DNA of 64,000 nucleotides from Pseudomonas arsenicoxydans (GCF_006438915.1 NZ_RCZE01000002.1:561144-625143), one strand, 5' to 3'; shown: positions 46,376 to 55,190, counted from the first letter of the stretch. A program made the numbers and translations. The notes: a model not told the origin generated them from the letters alone.

Positions 46376-47287
46376 TCAGAGGGAAAACTTCTGCAAATTG
46401 CCCATCATTTCCTTCAGCGCTTCAATATTGTCCTTCGGATGCGCCGCCCCTTCAAAGTCACAAATCTGCTCCCACTGCGCCGCCACATCTTCCGGTGAAA
46501 AGCCCACCCGCGGATCGAACCCGGCACCCAGGCTGCGTTCCCAGCGCACCTTGCCCATCCAGCCGCCACCGACTTCAAACAATCCGGACGTTTCTTTGCA
46601 GTTTTCACTGGCCAGATACACCACCAGCGGGCTGACCAGTTCCGGTTTGAGCTGTTCGAACACTTGCGGCGGGATCAGGCCCTCGGTCATGCGGGTGCCG
46701 CCAGTCGGCGCGATGGCGTTGACCAGGATGTTGTTCTTGCGGCCTTCGATGGCCAGTGTGCGAGTCAGGCCATAGAGGCCGAGTTTGGCCATGCCGTAGT
46801 TGGACTGGCCGAAGTTGCCGTAGATGCCGGAGGTCGATGCGGTGAAGATCACGCGGCCATAGTTTTGCTCACGCATATGTGGCCAGGCAGCGCGGGTGAC
46901 TTTGTAGGCGCCTTCGACGTGAACGCGGTAAACCAGGTCCCAGTCGGCGTCGTCCATTTTGTGGAAAGTCTTGTCGCGCAGGATTCCGGCATTGTTGACC
47001 ACCACATCGACACGGCCGAAAACGTCGAGTGCGTGCTGGACGATTTTGTCGCCATCGGTGACGGAATCATGGTTGGCTTCGGCGATGCCGCCCGCCTCAC
47101 GAATCTCGGCTACCACACGGTCTGCTGCGGACGCGTTGGCGCCCTCGCCTTGCGCCGAACCGCCGAGATCGTTGACCAGCACTTTGGCGCCCTGTTTGGC
47201 GAACAGCAGCGCATGTGCCCGGCCCAGGCCGCCGCCTGCACCGGTGACGATCACGACTTTATCTTCGAAGCGCACAGACTCATTCAT
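46376..47287 (-). CDS. SDR family, 17-beta-HSD type 4 / (3R)-hydroxyacyl-CoA dehydrogenase-like
   Basis: 303 residues. It has VVIVTGAGGGLGRAHALLFA, the NDLGG motif, NNAGILRD, and the catalytic SNYGMAK. The extended C-terminus (YLASENCKETSGLFEVGGGW) is characteristic of the MFE-2/HSD17B4 group that oxidises (3R)-hydroxyacyl-CoA in peroxisome-type beta-oxidation or sterol side-chain degradation. The nearby DUF1302/DUF1329 genes and alpha/beta hydrolase would fit catabolism of a hydrophobic substrate. That link is inference. Confidence 0.88.
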   Translation of the reverse strand: MNESVRFEDKVVIVTGAGGGLGRAHALLFAKQGAKVLVNDLGGSAQGEGANASAADRVVAEIREAGGIAEANHDSVTDGDKIVQHALDVFGRVDVVVNNAGILRDKTFHKMDDADWDLVYRVHVEGAYKVTRAAWPHMREQNYGRVIFTASTSGIYGNFGQSNYGMAKLGLYGLTRTLAIEGRKNNILVNAIAPTGGTRMTEGLIPPQVFEQLKPELVSPLVVYLASENCKETSGLFEVGGGWMGKVRWERSLGAGFDPRVGFSPEDVAAQWEQICDFEGAAHPKDNIEALKEMMGNLQKFSL

Positions 47288-47399
47288 GGGGGGGAACTCC
47301 AGCAGGCCAGGGACAATAAGCCCGAGTGTCAGGCACGACGCTGCTGGTCACAATGAACAGGGGAGAGGCTGAATGGTGCCCGATAAGGCAGGGGGATAA

Positions 47400-48302
47400 T
47401 CAGGAGTACGCGAACCTGCGCGGCGGCAAAATCAGCCGATCACGAAAATCCAGGTAATGCTTGAGCACCTGCGCCGGGGCTTCGGTCTGTGGGTAATGGC
47501 CAATCTCGGCCAGCAGGACTGTGTCCGGGTTGGGGATCAACTCCCGATAGCGCGCGACCATGTGCGCACCGGAAATCGGATCAACTTCGCCATCAATCAC
47601 GCGCAGCGGCACTTCACCGCGCTGCATGGCGCTGACCCATCGATCGCGATGGACACGCCGTTCGGGAATGTAGGTGATGAGTTTATGCATGATCCGCTGG
47701 CCGTGATTGCTATCGATCAACCCCCAGAAATCATCCATTTCACTTTCAGTCGGTCGGGTCATCCGCCCGAAAATCTGCCGAAAACTCTTCACCAGCGCGT
47801 CACGCGTGAAGGCGCGGCCAATCATCCAGCCCAAGGGGCTGAGCAGCAGTTTTTGCGCCAGCAGCGGACGATGGGTTTCGGGAAACAGGCCACCGTTGAG
47901 AAACACACAACTGGCGAGGTGAATGCGGGTTTCGTAGTGCCGGGCCAACAGTTCCTGCGCCACGCTGTCGCCATAGTCGTGAGCCAGTACGTGCACCGGT
48001 TGCGTGACACTCAAATGCGCCAGCAACGCCTGTTGCAAGTCGGCCTGTTCGAGCAGGCTGTATTCGTGGTCCACCGGCTTGGCGGAGTCACCAAAGCCGA
48101 GCATGTCGCAGGCAATCACCCGATAGCGCTGCGCCAGTGGTTGCCACAAGTAATGCCAATCCCAACTGGCGGTCGGAAAACCATGGATGAGCAACAGCGG
48201 CTCACCCTGCCCCGCCGTCCAATAGCGAATGGTCTGGCCACGGAATACGAACATCTGGCCGCGTTTGCGCCAGACACACAGGGGGATCTCGGCAAGTTCC
48301 AT
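47400..48302 (-). CDS. Alpha/beta hydrolase (haloalkane dehalogenase/MEST-like)
   Basis: 300 residues. The oxyanion region is LLIHGFPTASWDWHYLW, the nucleophile is Asp in VLAHDYGDSVAQ (or the Ser two residues on), and the charge-relay His is in EIGHYPQTEAP. An Asp at the nucleophile elbow, as in epoxide hydrolases and haloalkane dehalogenases, is possible. The cap domain lies at about 135-215. Its last codon overlaps by one base the start region of the preceding aldolase gene, indicating cotranscription. Confidence 0.85.
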   Translation of the reverse strand: MELAEIPLCVWRKRGQMFVFRGQTIRYWTAGQGEPLLLIHGFPTASWDWHYLWQPLAQRYRVIACDMLGFGDSAKPVDHEYSLLEQADLQQALLAHLSVTQPVHVLAHDYGDSVAQELLARHYETRIHLASCVFLNGGLFPETHRPLLAQKLLLSPLGWMIGRAFTRDALVKSFRQIFGRMTRPTESEMDDFWGLIDSNHGQRIMHKLITYIPERRVHRDRWVSAMQRGEVPLRVIDGEVDPISGAHMVARYRELIPNPDTVLLAEIGHYPQTEAPAQVLKHYLDFRDRLILPPRRFAYS

Positions 48303-49084
48303 TAGAGTTTATAACTCGGGTCTTGTTGATCGAGTTTGCGTAGCAGCGCCGGCCAGGCCAGCGCGCCACCCATCCCTTGAGCACTTTTGGTCACGCCGGC
48401 GATCATCGCTTTGGCGCCCGCCAGAATCTGCGGTTCGATGGAGATCAATTCGGCGCCGCCATTCTGTGCCAGCACCTGGATATCGCAGGCGCGCTGGAAG
48501 GTAAACATCATCAGGAACGTGTCGGCGATGGTGCCGCCACAGGTCAGCAGACCGTGGTTGTGCAGCATCAGGAAGTTGTTTTCACCAAGGTCGGCTTGCA
48601 GGCGCGCTTTTTCTTCATGGTTCAGCGCAACGCCTTCGTAAGCGTGGTAAGCCAGGCTGGACAGGACAAACAAGGATTGCTGGCTGATTGGCAGAATGCC
48701 CTGCTTTTGCGCCGAAACCGCGACGCCGGCAGCGGTGTGGGTGTGCAATACGCAAACCACATCGTGGCGAACTTCATGCACGGCACTGTGAATGGTGTAG
48801 CCCGCCGGGTTGATCTCGTAAGGACTGTCCATCAGCTTGTTGCCAGCCTGATCGACCTTGACCAGACTGGACGCGGTGATTTCGTGAAACATCAGCCCGA
48901 ACGGGTTGATCAGAAAATCTTCGGTGCCCGGCACTTTGGCCGAGATGTGCGTAAAGATCAGATCGTCCCAGCCATGCGCGGCAACCAAGCGATAACAGGC
49001 CGCCAGATCGACGCGGGTTTGCCACTCGGCGGCGCTGACCTGACCTTTGACACTGTGGGGTGACTGGACGGGGGCAACATTCAC
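48302..49084 (-). CDS. Class II aldolase/adducin-family protein
   Basis: 260 residues. It shows the family's zinc-binding histidines in VCVLHTHTAAGVAVSAQ and LMLHNHGLLTCGGTIADTFL, with HISAKVPGTEDFLINPFGL early on. Bacterial members include sugar-phosphate aldolases and decarboxylases acting on hydroxylated acids. It overlaps the alpha/beta hydrolase gene by one base, so the two act in one operon. The substrate is unknown. Confidence 0.88.
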   Translation of the reverse strand: MNVAPVQSPHSVKGQVSAAEWQTRVDLAACYRLVAAHGWDDLIFTHISAKVPGTEDFLINPFGLMFHEITASSLVKVDQAGNKLMDSPYEINPAGYTIHSAVHEVRHDVVCVLHTHTAAGVAVSAQKQGILPISQQSLFVLSSLAYHAYEGVALNHEEKARLQADLGENNFLMLHNHGLLTCGGTIADTFLMMFTFQRACDIQVLAQNGGAELISIEPQILAGAKAMIAGVTKSAQGMGGALAWPALLRKLDQQDPSYKL

Positions 49085-49289
49085 GGCAAGACCTCCTGTT
49101 CTTATTGTTTTGCTGTCGTAATAGCAGTCTAGTCAGCCCCCGGTTTTCGTGTAGTAGCATTGGCAGCCAGCTTGATGGCCTAGCGAGTCAGTGGCGCAAT
49201 GAGCCTGGATCCATGTCAAAGGACCGACGCCAGTAACCCTGCAGTGACCAGACTCAGCGAGCTCGTCAGAAGTATGACGAGCCTCATCT

Positions 49290-49742
49290 TCAGCGCAAAA
49301 CGCTGACCAATTCCGCCAGCCACGGCTCGGCATCGGTTTCCGGGGTCACTGTTTCGCTGGCGTCCAGGCGCAGCATCGGCAGTGCTTCGCGCAGGCCCAG
49401 TTCACCGAACAATTCGCGCATTTGTTCGCCGCCGCCACAGAACGTATCGCCATAGCTCGCATCACCCAAGGCGATGACCGCTCCCGGCAGACCGCGCCAG
49501 GCGGCAGGCAGTTGATCGCGAATCATCGAATACAACGGTTGCAGGTTGTCGGGCAATTCACCCATGCCGGTGGTCGACGTCACGGCCAGAAACGCTTGCG
49601 GTTCGAAAGCCAGGACATCGGCCAGTGACGCGCGCGAGTTGTGCAGGGTTTCGAAACCGGCGGCTTTCAAAATATTCGAGGCGTGACGGGCGACTTCTTC
49701 AGCCGTGCCGTACACCGAGCCGGAAAGGATGGCAACTTTCAT
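49290..49742 (-). CDS. Flavodoxin (MioC-like)
   Basis: 150 residues. It has the FMN phosphate loop SGSVYGTAEEVARH, the STTGMGELPDN loop and the ALGDASYGDTFCGGGEQM loop of flavodoxins. It probably serves as a one-electron carrier. The start at 49742 (MKVAILSGS) gives the typical first strand. It diverges from the LOV-protein gene, and the two share a 101-base gap with an inverted repeat. Confidence 0.9.
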   Translation of the reverse strand: MKVAILSGSVYGTAEEVARHASNILKAAGFETLHNSRASLADVLAFEPQAFLAVTSTTGMGELPDNLQPLYSMIRDQLPAAWRGLPGAVIALGDASYGDTFCGGGEQMRELFGELGLREALPMLRLDASETVTPETDAEPWLAELVSVLR

Positions 49743-49790
49743 CAATCTGATCCTGAAACTGAGCGAAAGACCGGATATTAACAGCAGGAC

Positions 49791-49814
49791 TTGCATTGTT
49801 CTTTTAGAATGCAA
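49791..49814. promoter_or_regulatory. Inverted repeat ahead of the LOV gene
   Basis: TTGCATT (49791-49797) and AATGCAA (49808-49814) are perfect complements around a 10-base AT-rich spacer. They lie 30 bases ahead of the LOV start and 49 bases ahead of the divergent flavodoxin start. A candidate operator or promoter site, protein unknown. Confidence 0.55.
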
Positions 49815-49843
49815 CACACCCTCACACCGGAAAGGATTCTCCG

Positions 49844-50320
49844 ATGATCAATGCCCAACTGCTGCAAATGGTGATCAACGCCTCCAACGACGGCATCGTG
49901 ATTGCCGAAAAGGAAGGCGAGCAGGACAACATCCTCATTTACGTCAACCCGGCGTTCGAGCGACTGACGGGTTACACCAGCGAAGAAATCCTCTATCAGG
50001 ATTGTCGTTTCTTGCAGTCGGGCGACCGGGATCAGGAAGCACTTCCAATCATTCGCGCGGCCTTGAACAACGAGGGATCCTGCCGGGAAATCCTCAGGAA
50101 CTACCGCAAGGACGGCACACCTTTCTGGAATGAACTCTCACTGTCGACGGTGAAAAACCCGAGCGACGGGCAGACTTATTTCGTCGGCGTGCAAAAGGAC
50201 GTCACCACGCAAGTCAAAGCGCAGCAACGCGTTGCGCAACTGGAAACACAGTTGGCCGAGGCGCTCGCCGAACTATCTGCGCTGAAAGCGACGAACGGCG
50301 CAAACAAAACTGCGAATTAA
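49844..50320 (+). CDS. Short LOV-domain blue-light receptor (PpSB1-LOV/PplA-like)
   Basis: 158 residues. A single PAS/LOV domain spans about 8-118 with the flavin-cysteinyl motif YQDCRFLQSGDRDQ (Cys54), the FMN contacts ILIYVNPAFERLTGY and EILRNYRKDGTPFWNEL, and FVGVQKDVTTQV. A coiled-coil tail (about 122-150, QRVAQLETQLAEALAELSAL) should dimerise. It has no output domain. It looks like the short LOV proteins of Pseudomonas putida. The class II LitR-like regulator one gene away is its likely partner. GGAAAGGA precedes the ATG. Confidence 0.93.
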   Translation: MINAQLLQMVINASNDGIVIAEKEGEQDNILIYVNPAFERLTGYTSEEILYQDCRFLQSGDRDQEALPIIRAALNNEGSCREILRNYRKDGTPFWNELSLSTVKNPSDGQTYFVGVQKDVTTQVKAQQRVAQLETQLAEALAELSALKATNGANKTAN

Positions 50321-50374
50321 GTGTCATTAACTACAATCACCAATGATTTTGTAACTATATCTTTCGAGCAAGCC

Positions 50375-50980
50375 ATGCAGCGCGACGCACTCCTCACTCA
50401 GGATGAGCTGGATTTTATCCAGACCATGCAACACAACCCGCAGCTCAATGTGCGGGATGCGACGTCGAGCCTGCTTGTCAACGGTGGTTCGCAGATACGT
50501 GATTTGCTCACACGCCTCGCGGCTCATGAGCAAGTTACCATCCAGGCCAACTTCGAAAACCAGCAAATGACCTTCCCCTTGCACCTGGTGGAAGACGAGT
50601 TTCATGCGCTGCATTTGCGTCTGGGCGTGCCAAGCATTTATGAAGACGGGCCGATGGTCCGTCCTTGGCGCCTGGTCCTTGAAGAGCCGGTGGCGCTGGA
50701 AAACGCCAAAGGCCAGCCAGGCACAATGTTTGTACATGAAGTGTCGTTCAAGGGCGTATTACTGGAAGTGCGCAACAAGACCAAGCCACCCAAGCATTTC
50801 GCCTTGTGGTTCAGCCCGTCAGGCTATGAACGGATCGCATTGCGCGGCACCTTTGAGCGTGAAACCGAACAGGGTTTCTACGCCTACGAGTTGAGTCAGT
50901 CTGACAAGGATGAAACCGAACGTCTGCGCCAGTACATCCTTCAGCAACATCGCCTGACACACCCCGCCCTACATACCTGA
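50375..50980 (+). CDS. Hypothetical protein, possibly a degenerate PilZ protein
   Basis: About 201 residues, not firmly recognised. The N-terminal half (RDLLTRLAAHEQVTIQANFE) and later FVHEVSFKGVLLEVR recall the two-domain YcgR/PilZ layout, where D/N-x-S-x-x-G becomes EVSFKG. The canonical RxxxR c-di-GMP switch is not seen, so binding of c-di-GMP is doubtful. The frame is open from a GTG at 50321 immediately after the LOV gene. ATG 50375 is chosen for want of any SD at the GTG. It is probably cotranscribed with the LOV gene. Confidence 0.6.
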   Translation: MQRDALLTQDELDFIQTMQHNPQLNVRDATSSLLVNGGSQIRDLLTRLAAHEQVTIQANFENQQMTFPLHLVEDEFHALHLRLGVPSIYEDGPMVRPWRLVLEEPVALENAKGQPGTMFVHEVSFKGVLLEVRNKTKPPKHFALWFSPSGYERIALRGTFERETEQGFYAYELSQSDKDETERLRQYILQQHRLTHPALHT

Positions 50981-50983
50981 ATC

Positions 50984-51979
50984 TCAGGTATCCAGATTTC
51001 CCGCCAGGAACTGTTTCAGACGCTGGCGCATCACCGTCCCCTGATTCCCCAGACAACCGATCGACGACCCGGCCAGGCTTTCCTGAGCCAGTTCCGACGC
51101 ATCACCGGCGAGCAACAACTGACAATCCAGGCTCATGGCCAGACGATTTAGCAGCCGAGGCAATTCTGCGGTCGGCGCGTGATTGGACACCAACACCAAG
51201 GCCTGGGGTTTGACCCGCTCACAGATCAGAGTCAACTCATCGAAGGGCTGACCAATCGCCAGCAACTGAATCGCCGAATCAACGCTGCTCAAGTACAACG
51301 CGGTGACCAGAATTTCCAGTTCACGGGCCTGGTCGGCCAAGGCGCAGACGATGATCCGACGCGGCTGCATGACACGCACCAGCAGCAGCCGTTGCAACAC
51401 GCGAGAACGCAGAAAGCCGTCCAGAAATAGCCATTTGCTGGTCAGGCCGAAGGCTTCATTGTGGTGCAGCAATTGCTTCCAGAGCGGCAGCAATATGTCC
51501 TCGAACACCACTGAGAGCGGGTAGCTGGAGAAGATCTGCCCATAAACCTGCTCCAGCTGAACCTCGTCAAAGGCCTTCACCGCGGCCAGGACTTGTTCCT
51601 GCCATTGCTCATAGTCAGCGTGAACGAGTTCGTTGGGGATGATATGTGCCAGCGTCTTGAGCGGTTCGATCTTGGCCAGAATCTTGCCAACCTTGCTGAC
51701 CGCGACGCCGCGCTCGACCCAGCCAAGGATGCTGCGAACGCGCTCGATATCGGCCATCGAGTACAAGCGGTGCCCACTTTCAGTGCGCGTGGGCTGGATC
51801 AGACCATAACGCCGCTCCCAGGCCCGCAGCGTAACCGGATTGATACCTGTCAGCCGCGCCACCTCGCGAATAGGAAAGAGTTCTTCCCGATCCAGGGAAA
51901 CATTCGATTGCGGGACAGAAGTAGCGTCAGTCTGGACAGGCATCGGATCGTCGACGTCCACAAGCAAATTGGATCCCAT
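50984..51979 (-). CDS. MerR-family regulator, class II LitR/CarH-like without B12 ligands
   Basis: 331 residues. The MerR helix-turn-helix (about 33-100) has LFPIREVARLTGINPVTLRA and WERRYGLIQPTRTESGHRLY. The C-terminal halves resemble the four-helix and cobalamin-binding domains of CarH. The residues that hold B12 in CarH are changed: the helix-bundle EEH position reads SKW (about 181-183), and the lower-ligand His of the ExH motif is Arg219 (DQARE). This fits class II LitR proteins, which in P. putida act with a LOV protein. It is transcribed convergently with the LOV-side genes and divergently from the next gene. Confidence 0.88.
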   Translation of the reverse strand: MGSNLLVDVDDPMPVQTDATSVPQSNVSLDREELFPIREVARLTGINPVTLRAWERRYGLIQPTRTESGHRLYSMADIERVRSILGWVERGVAVSKVGKILAKIEPLKTLAHIIPNELVHADYEQWQEQVLAAVKAFDEVQLEQVYGQIFSSYPLSVVFEDILLPLWKQLLHHNEAFGLTSKWLFLDGFLRSRVLQRLLLVRVMQPRRIIVCALADQARELEILVTALYLSSVDSAIQLLAIGQPFDELTLICERVKPQALVLVSNHAPTAELPRLLNRLAMSLDCQLLLAGDASELAQESLAGSSIGCLGNQGTVMRQRLKQFLAGNLDT

Positions 51980-52153
51980 TTTAACTCTCCTCCCCCCCGA
52001 CTGTTCAAGGAGTTAATAATAGACAGACGCCTCTGGTGAAATATTCATAATCAGGAATAATCCTTGCTTGTCTCAAGTCGCAGCCCACCACCCCGGTGCT
52101 GTGCCTGGCGAAACGCCTACCCGGTGTAACGCAAACGTCTACGGAGATACATG

Positions 52154-52723
52154 ATGTCTACCTCACCCGTCACGCTGATGGTTGCGCGCCGCGTTGCCGA
52201 AGGGCGCTATCAGGACTTAATGCTCTGGTTGCGCGAAGGCGAACAACTGGCCACCGATTTTCCCGGTTATCTCGGCTCTGGCGTGCTCGCTCCGCCGCCC
52301 GACGATGACGAATTCCAGATTATTTTCCGCTTTGCCAATGAGCAGACCATGCACGCCTGGGAACACTCTGCCTCGCGCACGGCCTGGCTGGCGCGCGGCA
52401 GCGACTTGTTTGCCCACAAGACGGAACATCGCGTCAGCGGCATCGAAGGCTGGTTCGGCGCAGTCGGTCAGCGCCCGCCACGCTGGAAACAGGCCGTGGC
52501 GATCTGGTTGGCTTTCTTTCCGGTGTCCCTGTTGTTCAACTTTGTCCTGGGGCCTTTGCTGAACGAAGTGAGCCTGCTGCCACGGGTGCTTGTCAGCACG
52601 CTGTGCCTGACGCCGTTGATGGTCTACTTCTTCATTCCTTTGTCGACCCGTCTGCTGGCCAACTGGCTGAACAGCACGCCGGCACGACCATTGACCGTCC
52701 AGCCTTCCACACAGAACCGCTAA
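52154..52723 (+). CDS. Antibiotic biosynthesis monooxygenase-domain membrane protein
   Basis: 189 residues. The N-terminal ABM ferredoxin-like domain (about 5-95) has VTLMVARRVAEGRYQDLMLW and WEHSASRTAWL. Two membrane helices follow (about 118-140 and 148-170). ABM domains usually cleave or oxidise small aromatic molecules or haem-like ligands, and the role here is unknown. GGAG lies seven bases before the second of two ATGs. It diverges from the LitR-like gene and leads into folM after 71 bases, so it may be a target of that regulator. Confidence 0.82.
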   Translation: MSTSPVTLMVARRVAEGRYQDLMLWLREGEQLATDFPGYLGSGVLAPPPDDDEFQIIFRFANEQTMHAWEHSASRTAWLARGSDLFAHKTEHRVSGIEGWFGAVGQRPPRWKQAVAIWLAFFPVSLLFNFVLGPLLNEVSLLPRVLVSTLCLTPLMVYFFIPLSTRLLANWLNSTPARPLTVQPSTQNR

Positions 52724-52794
52724 GCCGTCACCAACCTAGGTACACGCCTCCCGTCGCTGGTATAGTTTTGCCCTTACCGCGACGCGAGCCGTTC

Positions 52795-53505
52795 ATGACC
52801 TCTTCCGCAGCCCCAATCCTCATCACCGGTGCCGGCCAGCGTGTCGGCCTGCATTGTGCGCAGCGTTTGATTGAAGACGGCCATCGGGTCATCTTCAGCT
52901 ACCGCAGCGAACGCCCCGGCGTCCAGGCATTGCGCGATCTGGGCGCTATCGCAGTGTTTGCTGATTTTTCCACTGAGACTGGAATCCTCGCGTTCATTGC
53001 CGATCTGAAAACCCACACCGACAGCCTGCGGGCGATTGTCCACAACGCCTCCGAATGGCTGAGCGAAACGCCGGACAACGACGCCGCCGCCTTCACCCGC
53101 ATGTTCAGCGTGCACATGCTTGCGCCCTACCTGATCAACCTGCACTGTGCCGACTTGCTGCAACGCTCACACCCGGCGGACATTGTGCACATCAGCGATG
53201 ACGTGACCCGCAAGGGCAGCAGCCGGCACATCGCCTACTGCGCCAGCAAAGCCGGGCTCGACAGCCTGACCCTGTCCTTCGCCGCGAAATACGCGCCGAC
53301 AATCAAGGTCAACGGTATCGCGCCCGCCCTGCTAATGTTCAACCCCGAGGACGACGCGGCTTACCGCGCCAAGGCGCTGGCCAAGTCCGCGCTGGGCATC
53401 GAGCCTGGCAGCGAAGTGATTTACCAGAGCCTGCGCTACTTGCTCGACAACCCCTATGTCACCGGCACCACCCTGACCGTCAATGGCGGAAGGCACATCA
53501 AATAA
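52795..53505 (+). CDS. folM: Dihydromonapterin reductase
   Basis: 236 residues. SDR of the FolM/pteridine-reductase type with ILITGAGQRVGLHCAQRLI, the cofactor-binding FSYRSE, IVHNASEW, and catalytic AYCASKAGLDSLTLSFA. It reduces dihydromonapterin to tetrahydromonapterin with NADPH. It is followed after 21 bases by folE and then folX, the usual Pseudomonas tetrahydromonapterin operon. Confidence 0.92.
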   Translation: MTSSAAPILITGAGQRVGLHCAQRLIEDGHRVIFSYRSERPGVQALRDLGAIAVFADFSTETGILAFIADLKTHTDSLRAIVHNASEWLSETPDNDAAAFTRMFSVHMLAPYLINLHCADLLQRSHPADIVHISDDVTRKGSSRHIAYCASKAGLDSLTLSFAAKYAPTIKVNGIAPALLMFNPEDDAAYRAKALAKSALGIEPGSEVIYQSLRYLLDNPYVTGTTLTVNGGRHIK

Positions 53506-53526
53506 GATGCCCCGCGAGGATGTTCC

Positions 53527-54105
53527 ATGACGCTAATCCTGCCCCAGAACGCGCTGTCCCAAAGCTACCGCGAGATCCTCATCGGTCTCGGTGAAAACCC
53601 GGATCGCGAAGGCCTGATCGACACCCCGGCGCGCGCGGCCAAAGCCATGCAGTACCTCTGCCATGGTTACGAACAAAGTGTCGACGAGATCGTCAACGGC
53701 GCGCTGTTCGCCTCTGACAACGATGAAATGGTCATCGTCGACAACATCGAGCTGTACTCGCTCTGCGAACATCACCTGCTGCCCTTCATCGGCAAGGCCC
53801 ATGTGGCTTATATTCCAACCGGCAAGGTGCTGGGCCTGTCGAAAATTGCGCGGCTGGTGGACATGTTTGCCCGTCGCCTGCAAATCCAGGAAAACCTCAC
53901 CCGGCAAATCGCCGATGCGGTGCAACAGGTGACCGGCGCGGCAGGCGTCGCGGTGGTCATCGAAGCCAAACACATGTGCATGATGATGCGCGGTGTCGAG
54001 AAACAGAATTCAACCATGAACACCTCGGTGATGCTCGGCGCCTTCCGCGAGTCGAGCAACACCCGTCAGGAGTTCTTGCAATTGATTGGACGGAGCACGT
54101 CGTAA
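53527..54105 (+). CDS. folE: GTP cyclohydrolase I
   Basis: 192 residues. Family signatures: [20 protein letters not shown] (zinc Cys and two His), [20 protein letters not shown], and [20 protein letters not shown] with the third zinc Cys. It forms dihydroneopterin triphosphate from GTP, feeding folate and monapterin synthesis. Its stop overlaps the folX start by one base, so the two are coupled. Confidence 0.96.
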   Translation: MTLILPQNALSQSYREILIGLGENPDREGLIDTPARAAKAMQYLCHGYEQSVDEIVNGALFASDNDEMVIVDNIELYSLCEHHLLPFIGKAHVAYIPTGKVLGLSKIARLVDMFARRLQIQENLTRQIADAVQQVTGAAGVAVVIEAKHMCMMMRGVEKQNSTMNTSVMLGAFRESSNTRQEFLQLIGRSTS

Positions 54106-54476
54106 TGCCACAACTTCAACCAGGCATGGCACGCATCCGGGTCAAGGACCTGTGCCTGCGGACCTTCATCGGAATCAACGAGGATGAAATCCTCAACAAG
54201 CAGGATGTACTGATCAACCTGACCATCCTGTATGCGGCCCAGGAAGCGGTGCGCGATAACGACATCGATCACGCGCTGAACTACCGCACCATCACCAAGG
54301 CAATCATCGCCCATGTTGAAGGCAATCGCTTTGCGCTGCTGGAACGCCTGACCCAGGAAATCCTCGATCTGGTCATGGCCAACACGTCGGTGCTGTACGC
54401 CGAGGTTGAAGTCGATAAACCTCACGCCCTGCGATTCGCCGAATCGGTGTCGATTACCCTGGCGGCGAGCCGCTGA
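54105..54476 (+). CDS. folX: Dihydroneopterin triphosphate 2'-epimerase
   Basis: 123 residues, T-fold protein of the FolB/FolX family: [39 protein letters not shown], and [20 protein letters not shown]. The start in [14 protein letters not shown] with this short N-terminus and the folM-folE neighbours point to FolX rather than FolB. It epimerises dihydroneopterin triphosphate to dihydromonapterin triphosphate, the step between FolE and FolM. Confidence 0.92.
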   Translation: MPQLQPGMARIRVKDLCLRTFIGINEDEILNKQDVLINLTILYAAQEAVRDNDIDHALNYRTITKAIIAHVEGNRFALLERLTQEILDLVMANTSVLYAEVEVDKPHALRFAESVSITLAASR

Positions 54477-54544
54477 CCGCGTCTGGCGCATTGGTCGTCA
54501 GACTTTTATCATCCGCGTCACGATTTGACCGCACAGAGCCCGCC

Positions 54545-54841
54545 ATGAACGATCAACAACGCCTGGAACTTGAAGCCGCCGCCTTTCGCCGGCTGGTGGC
54601 CCATCTGGACAGCCGCAAGGATGTACAGAACATTGACCTGATGAACCTCTCCGGTTTCTGCCGCAACTGCCTGTCCAAGTGGTACAAGGCCGCGGCCGAC
54701 GAACGCCAGATCGACGTCAGCCTCGATGACGCCCGCGAAGTGGTTTACGGCATGCCGTACGCCGAATGGAAAGCCCAATACCAGCAAGAAGCCAGCGCCG
54801 AACAACAAGCGGCGTTCGCCAAAGGAAAACCCAATGAGTGA
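54545..54841 (+). CDS. DUF1244 family protein
   Basis: 98 residues. It has FRRLVAHLDSRKDVQNIDLM and then FCRNCLSKWYKAA, the CxxC-bearing helical core of DUF1244, followed by YGMPYAEWKAQYQ. The function is unknown. Small helical proteins of this family stand beside folate and HopJ genes in Pseudomonas. The ATG at 54545 is favoured over the frame's earlier start at 54491. It overlaps the next gene by eight bases. Confidence 0.88.
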   Translation: MNDQQRLELEAAAFRRLVAHLDSRKDVQNIDLMNLSGFCRNCLSKWYKAAADERQIDVSLDDAREVVYGMPYAEWKAQYQQEASAEQQAAFAKGKPNE

Positions 54842-55172
54842 TTTGAACACCCTGCGCGCCAGCCTCAAGAGCGGCGAACACGTCTTTGCCGACACCCTGG
54901 CCTTCATCGCCGCCAATTACGACTATCAGCCCCAAGCCTTCAACAACGGTGGCGTAGAAAACGCCGCAGGTCAGAACGAAGGTTCGTGCAAGACCCTGGG
55001 TCTGGCGCTGCTGGAAGGTCTGAACGATGAAGAAGCGCTGCTGGCGTTTGGCGAGCATTACCGCTCGGTGGTGGCAACGCCTGAAGGCAGCGACCACGGC
55101 AATATCCGCGCGCTGATTGCCCATGGGTTGGCAGGCGTGAAGTTCACTCAGCAACCACTGACTCGCCGCTGA
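54834..55172 (+). CDS. HopJ-family protein
   Basis: 112 residues. The family core is FADTLAFIAANYDYQPQAF, NEGSCKTLGLALLEGLN, and ALLAFGEHYRSVVATPEGSD followed by HGNIRALIAHGLAGV. The name comes from a P. syringae effector list, but the family is common in strains without a type III system. No secretion genes or hrp box are near, so a housekeeping role is more likely. Its start overlaps the DUF1244 gene by eight bases. Confidence 0.9.
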   Translation: MSDLNTLRASLKSGEHVFADTLAFIAANYDYQPQAFNNGGVENAAGQNEGSCKTLGLALLEGLNDEEALLAFGEHYRSVVATPEGSDHGNIRALIAHGLAGVKFTQQPLTRR

Positions 55173-55190
55173 TTTACGGCTGATACGAAA

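Noticed and set aside
54834..55172. HopJ as a type III effector
   Set aside because: No secretion genes, hrp box or chaperone in the window, and the family is common in strains without type III secretion.
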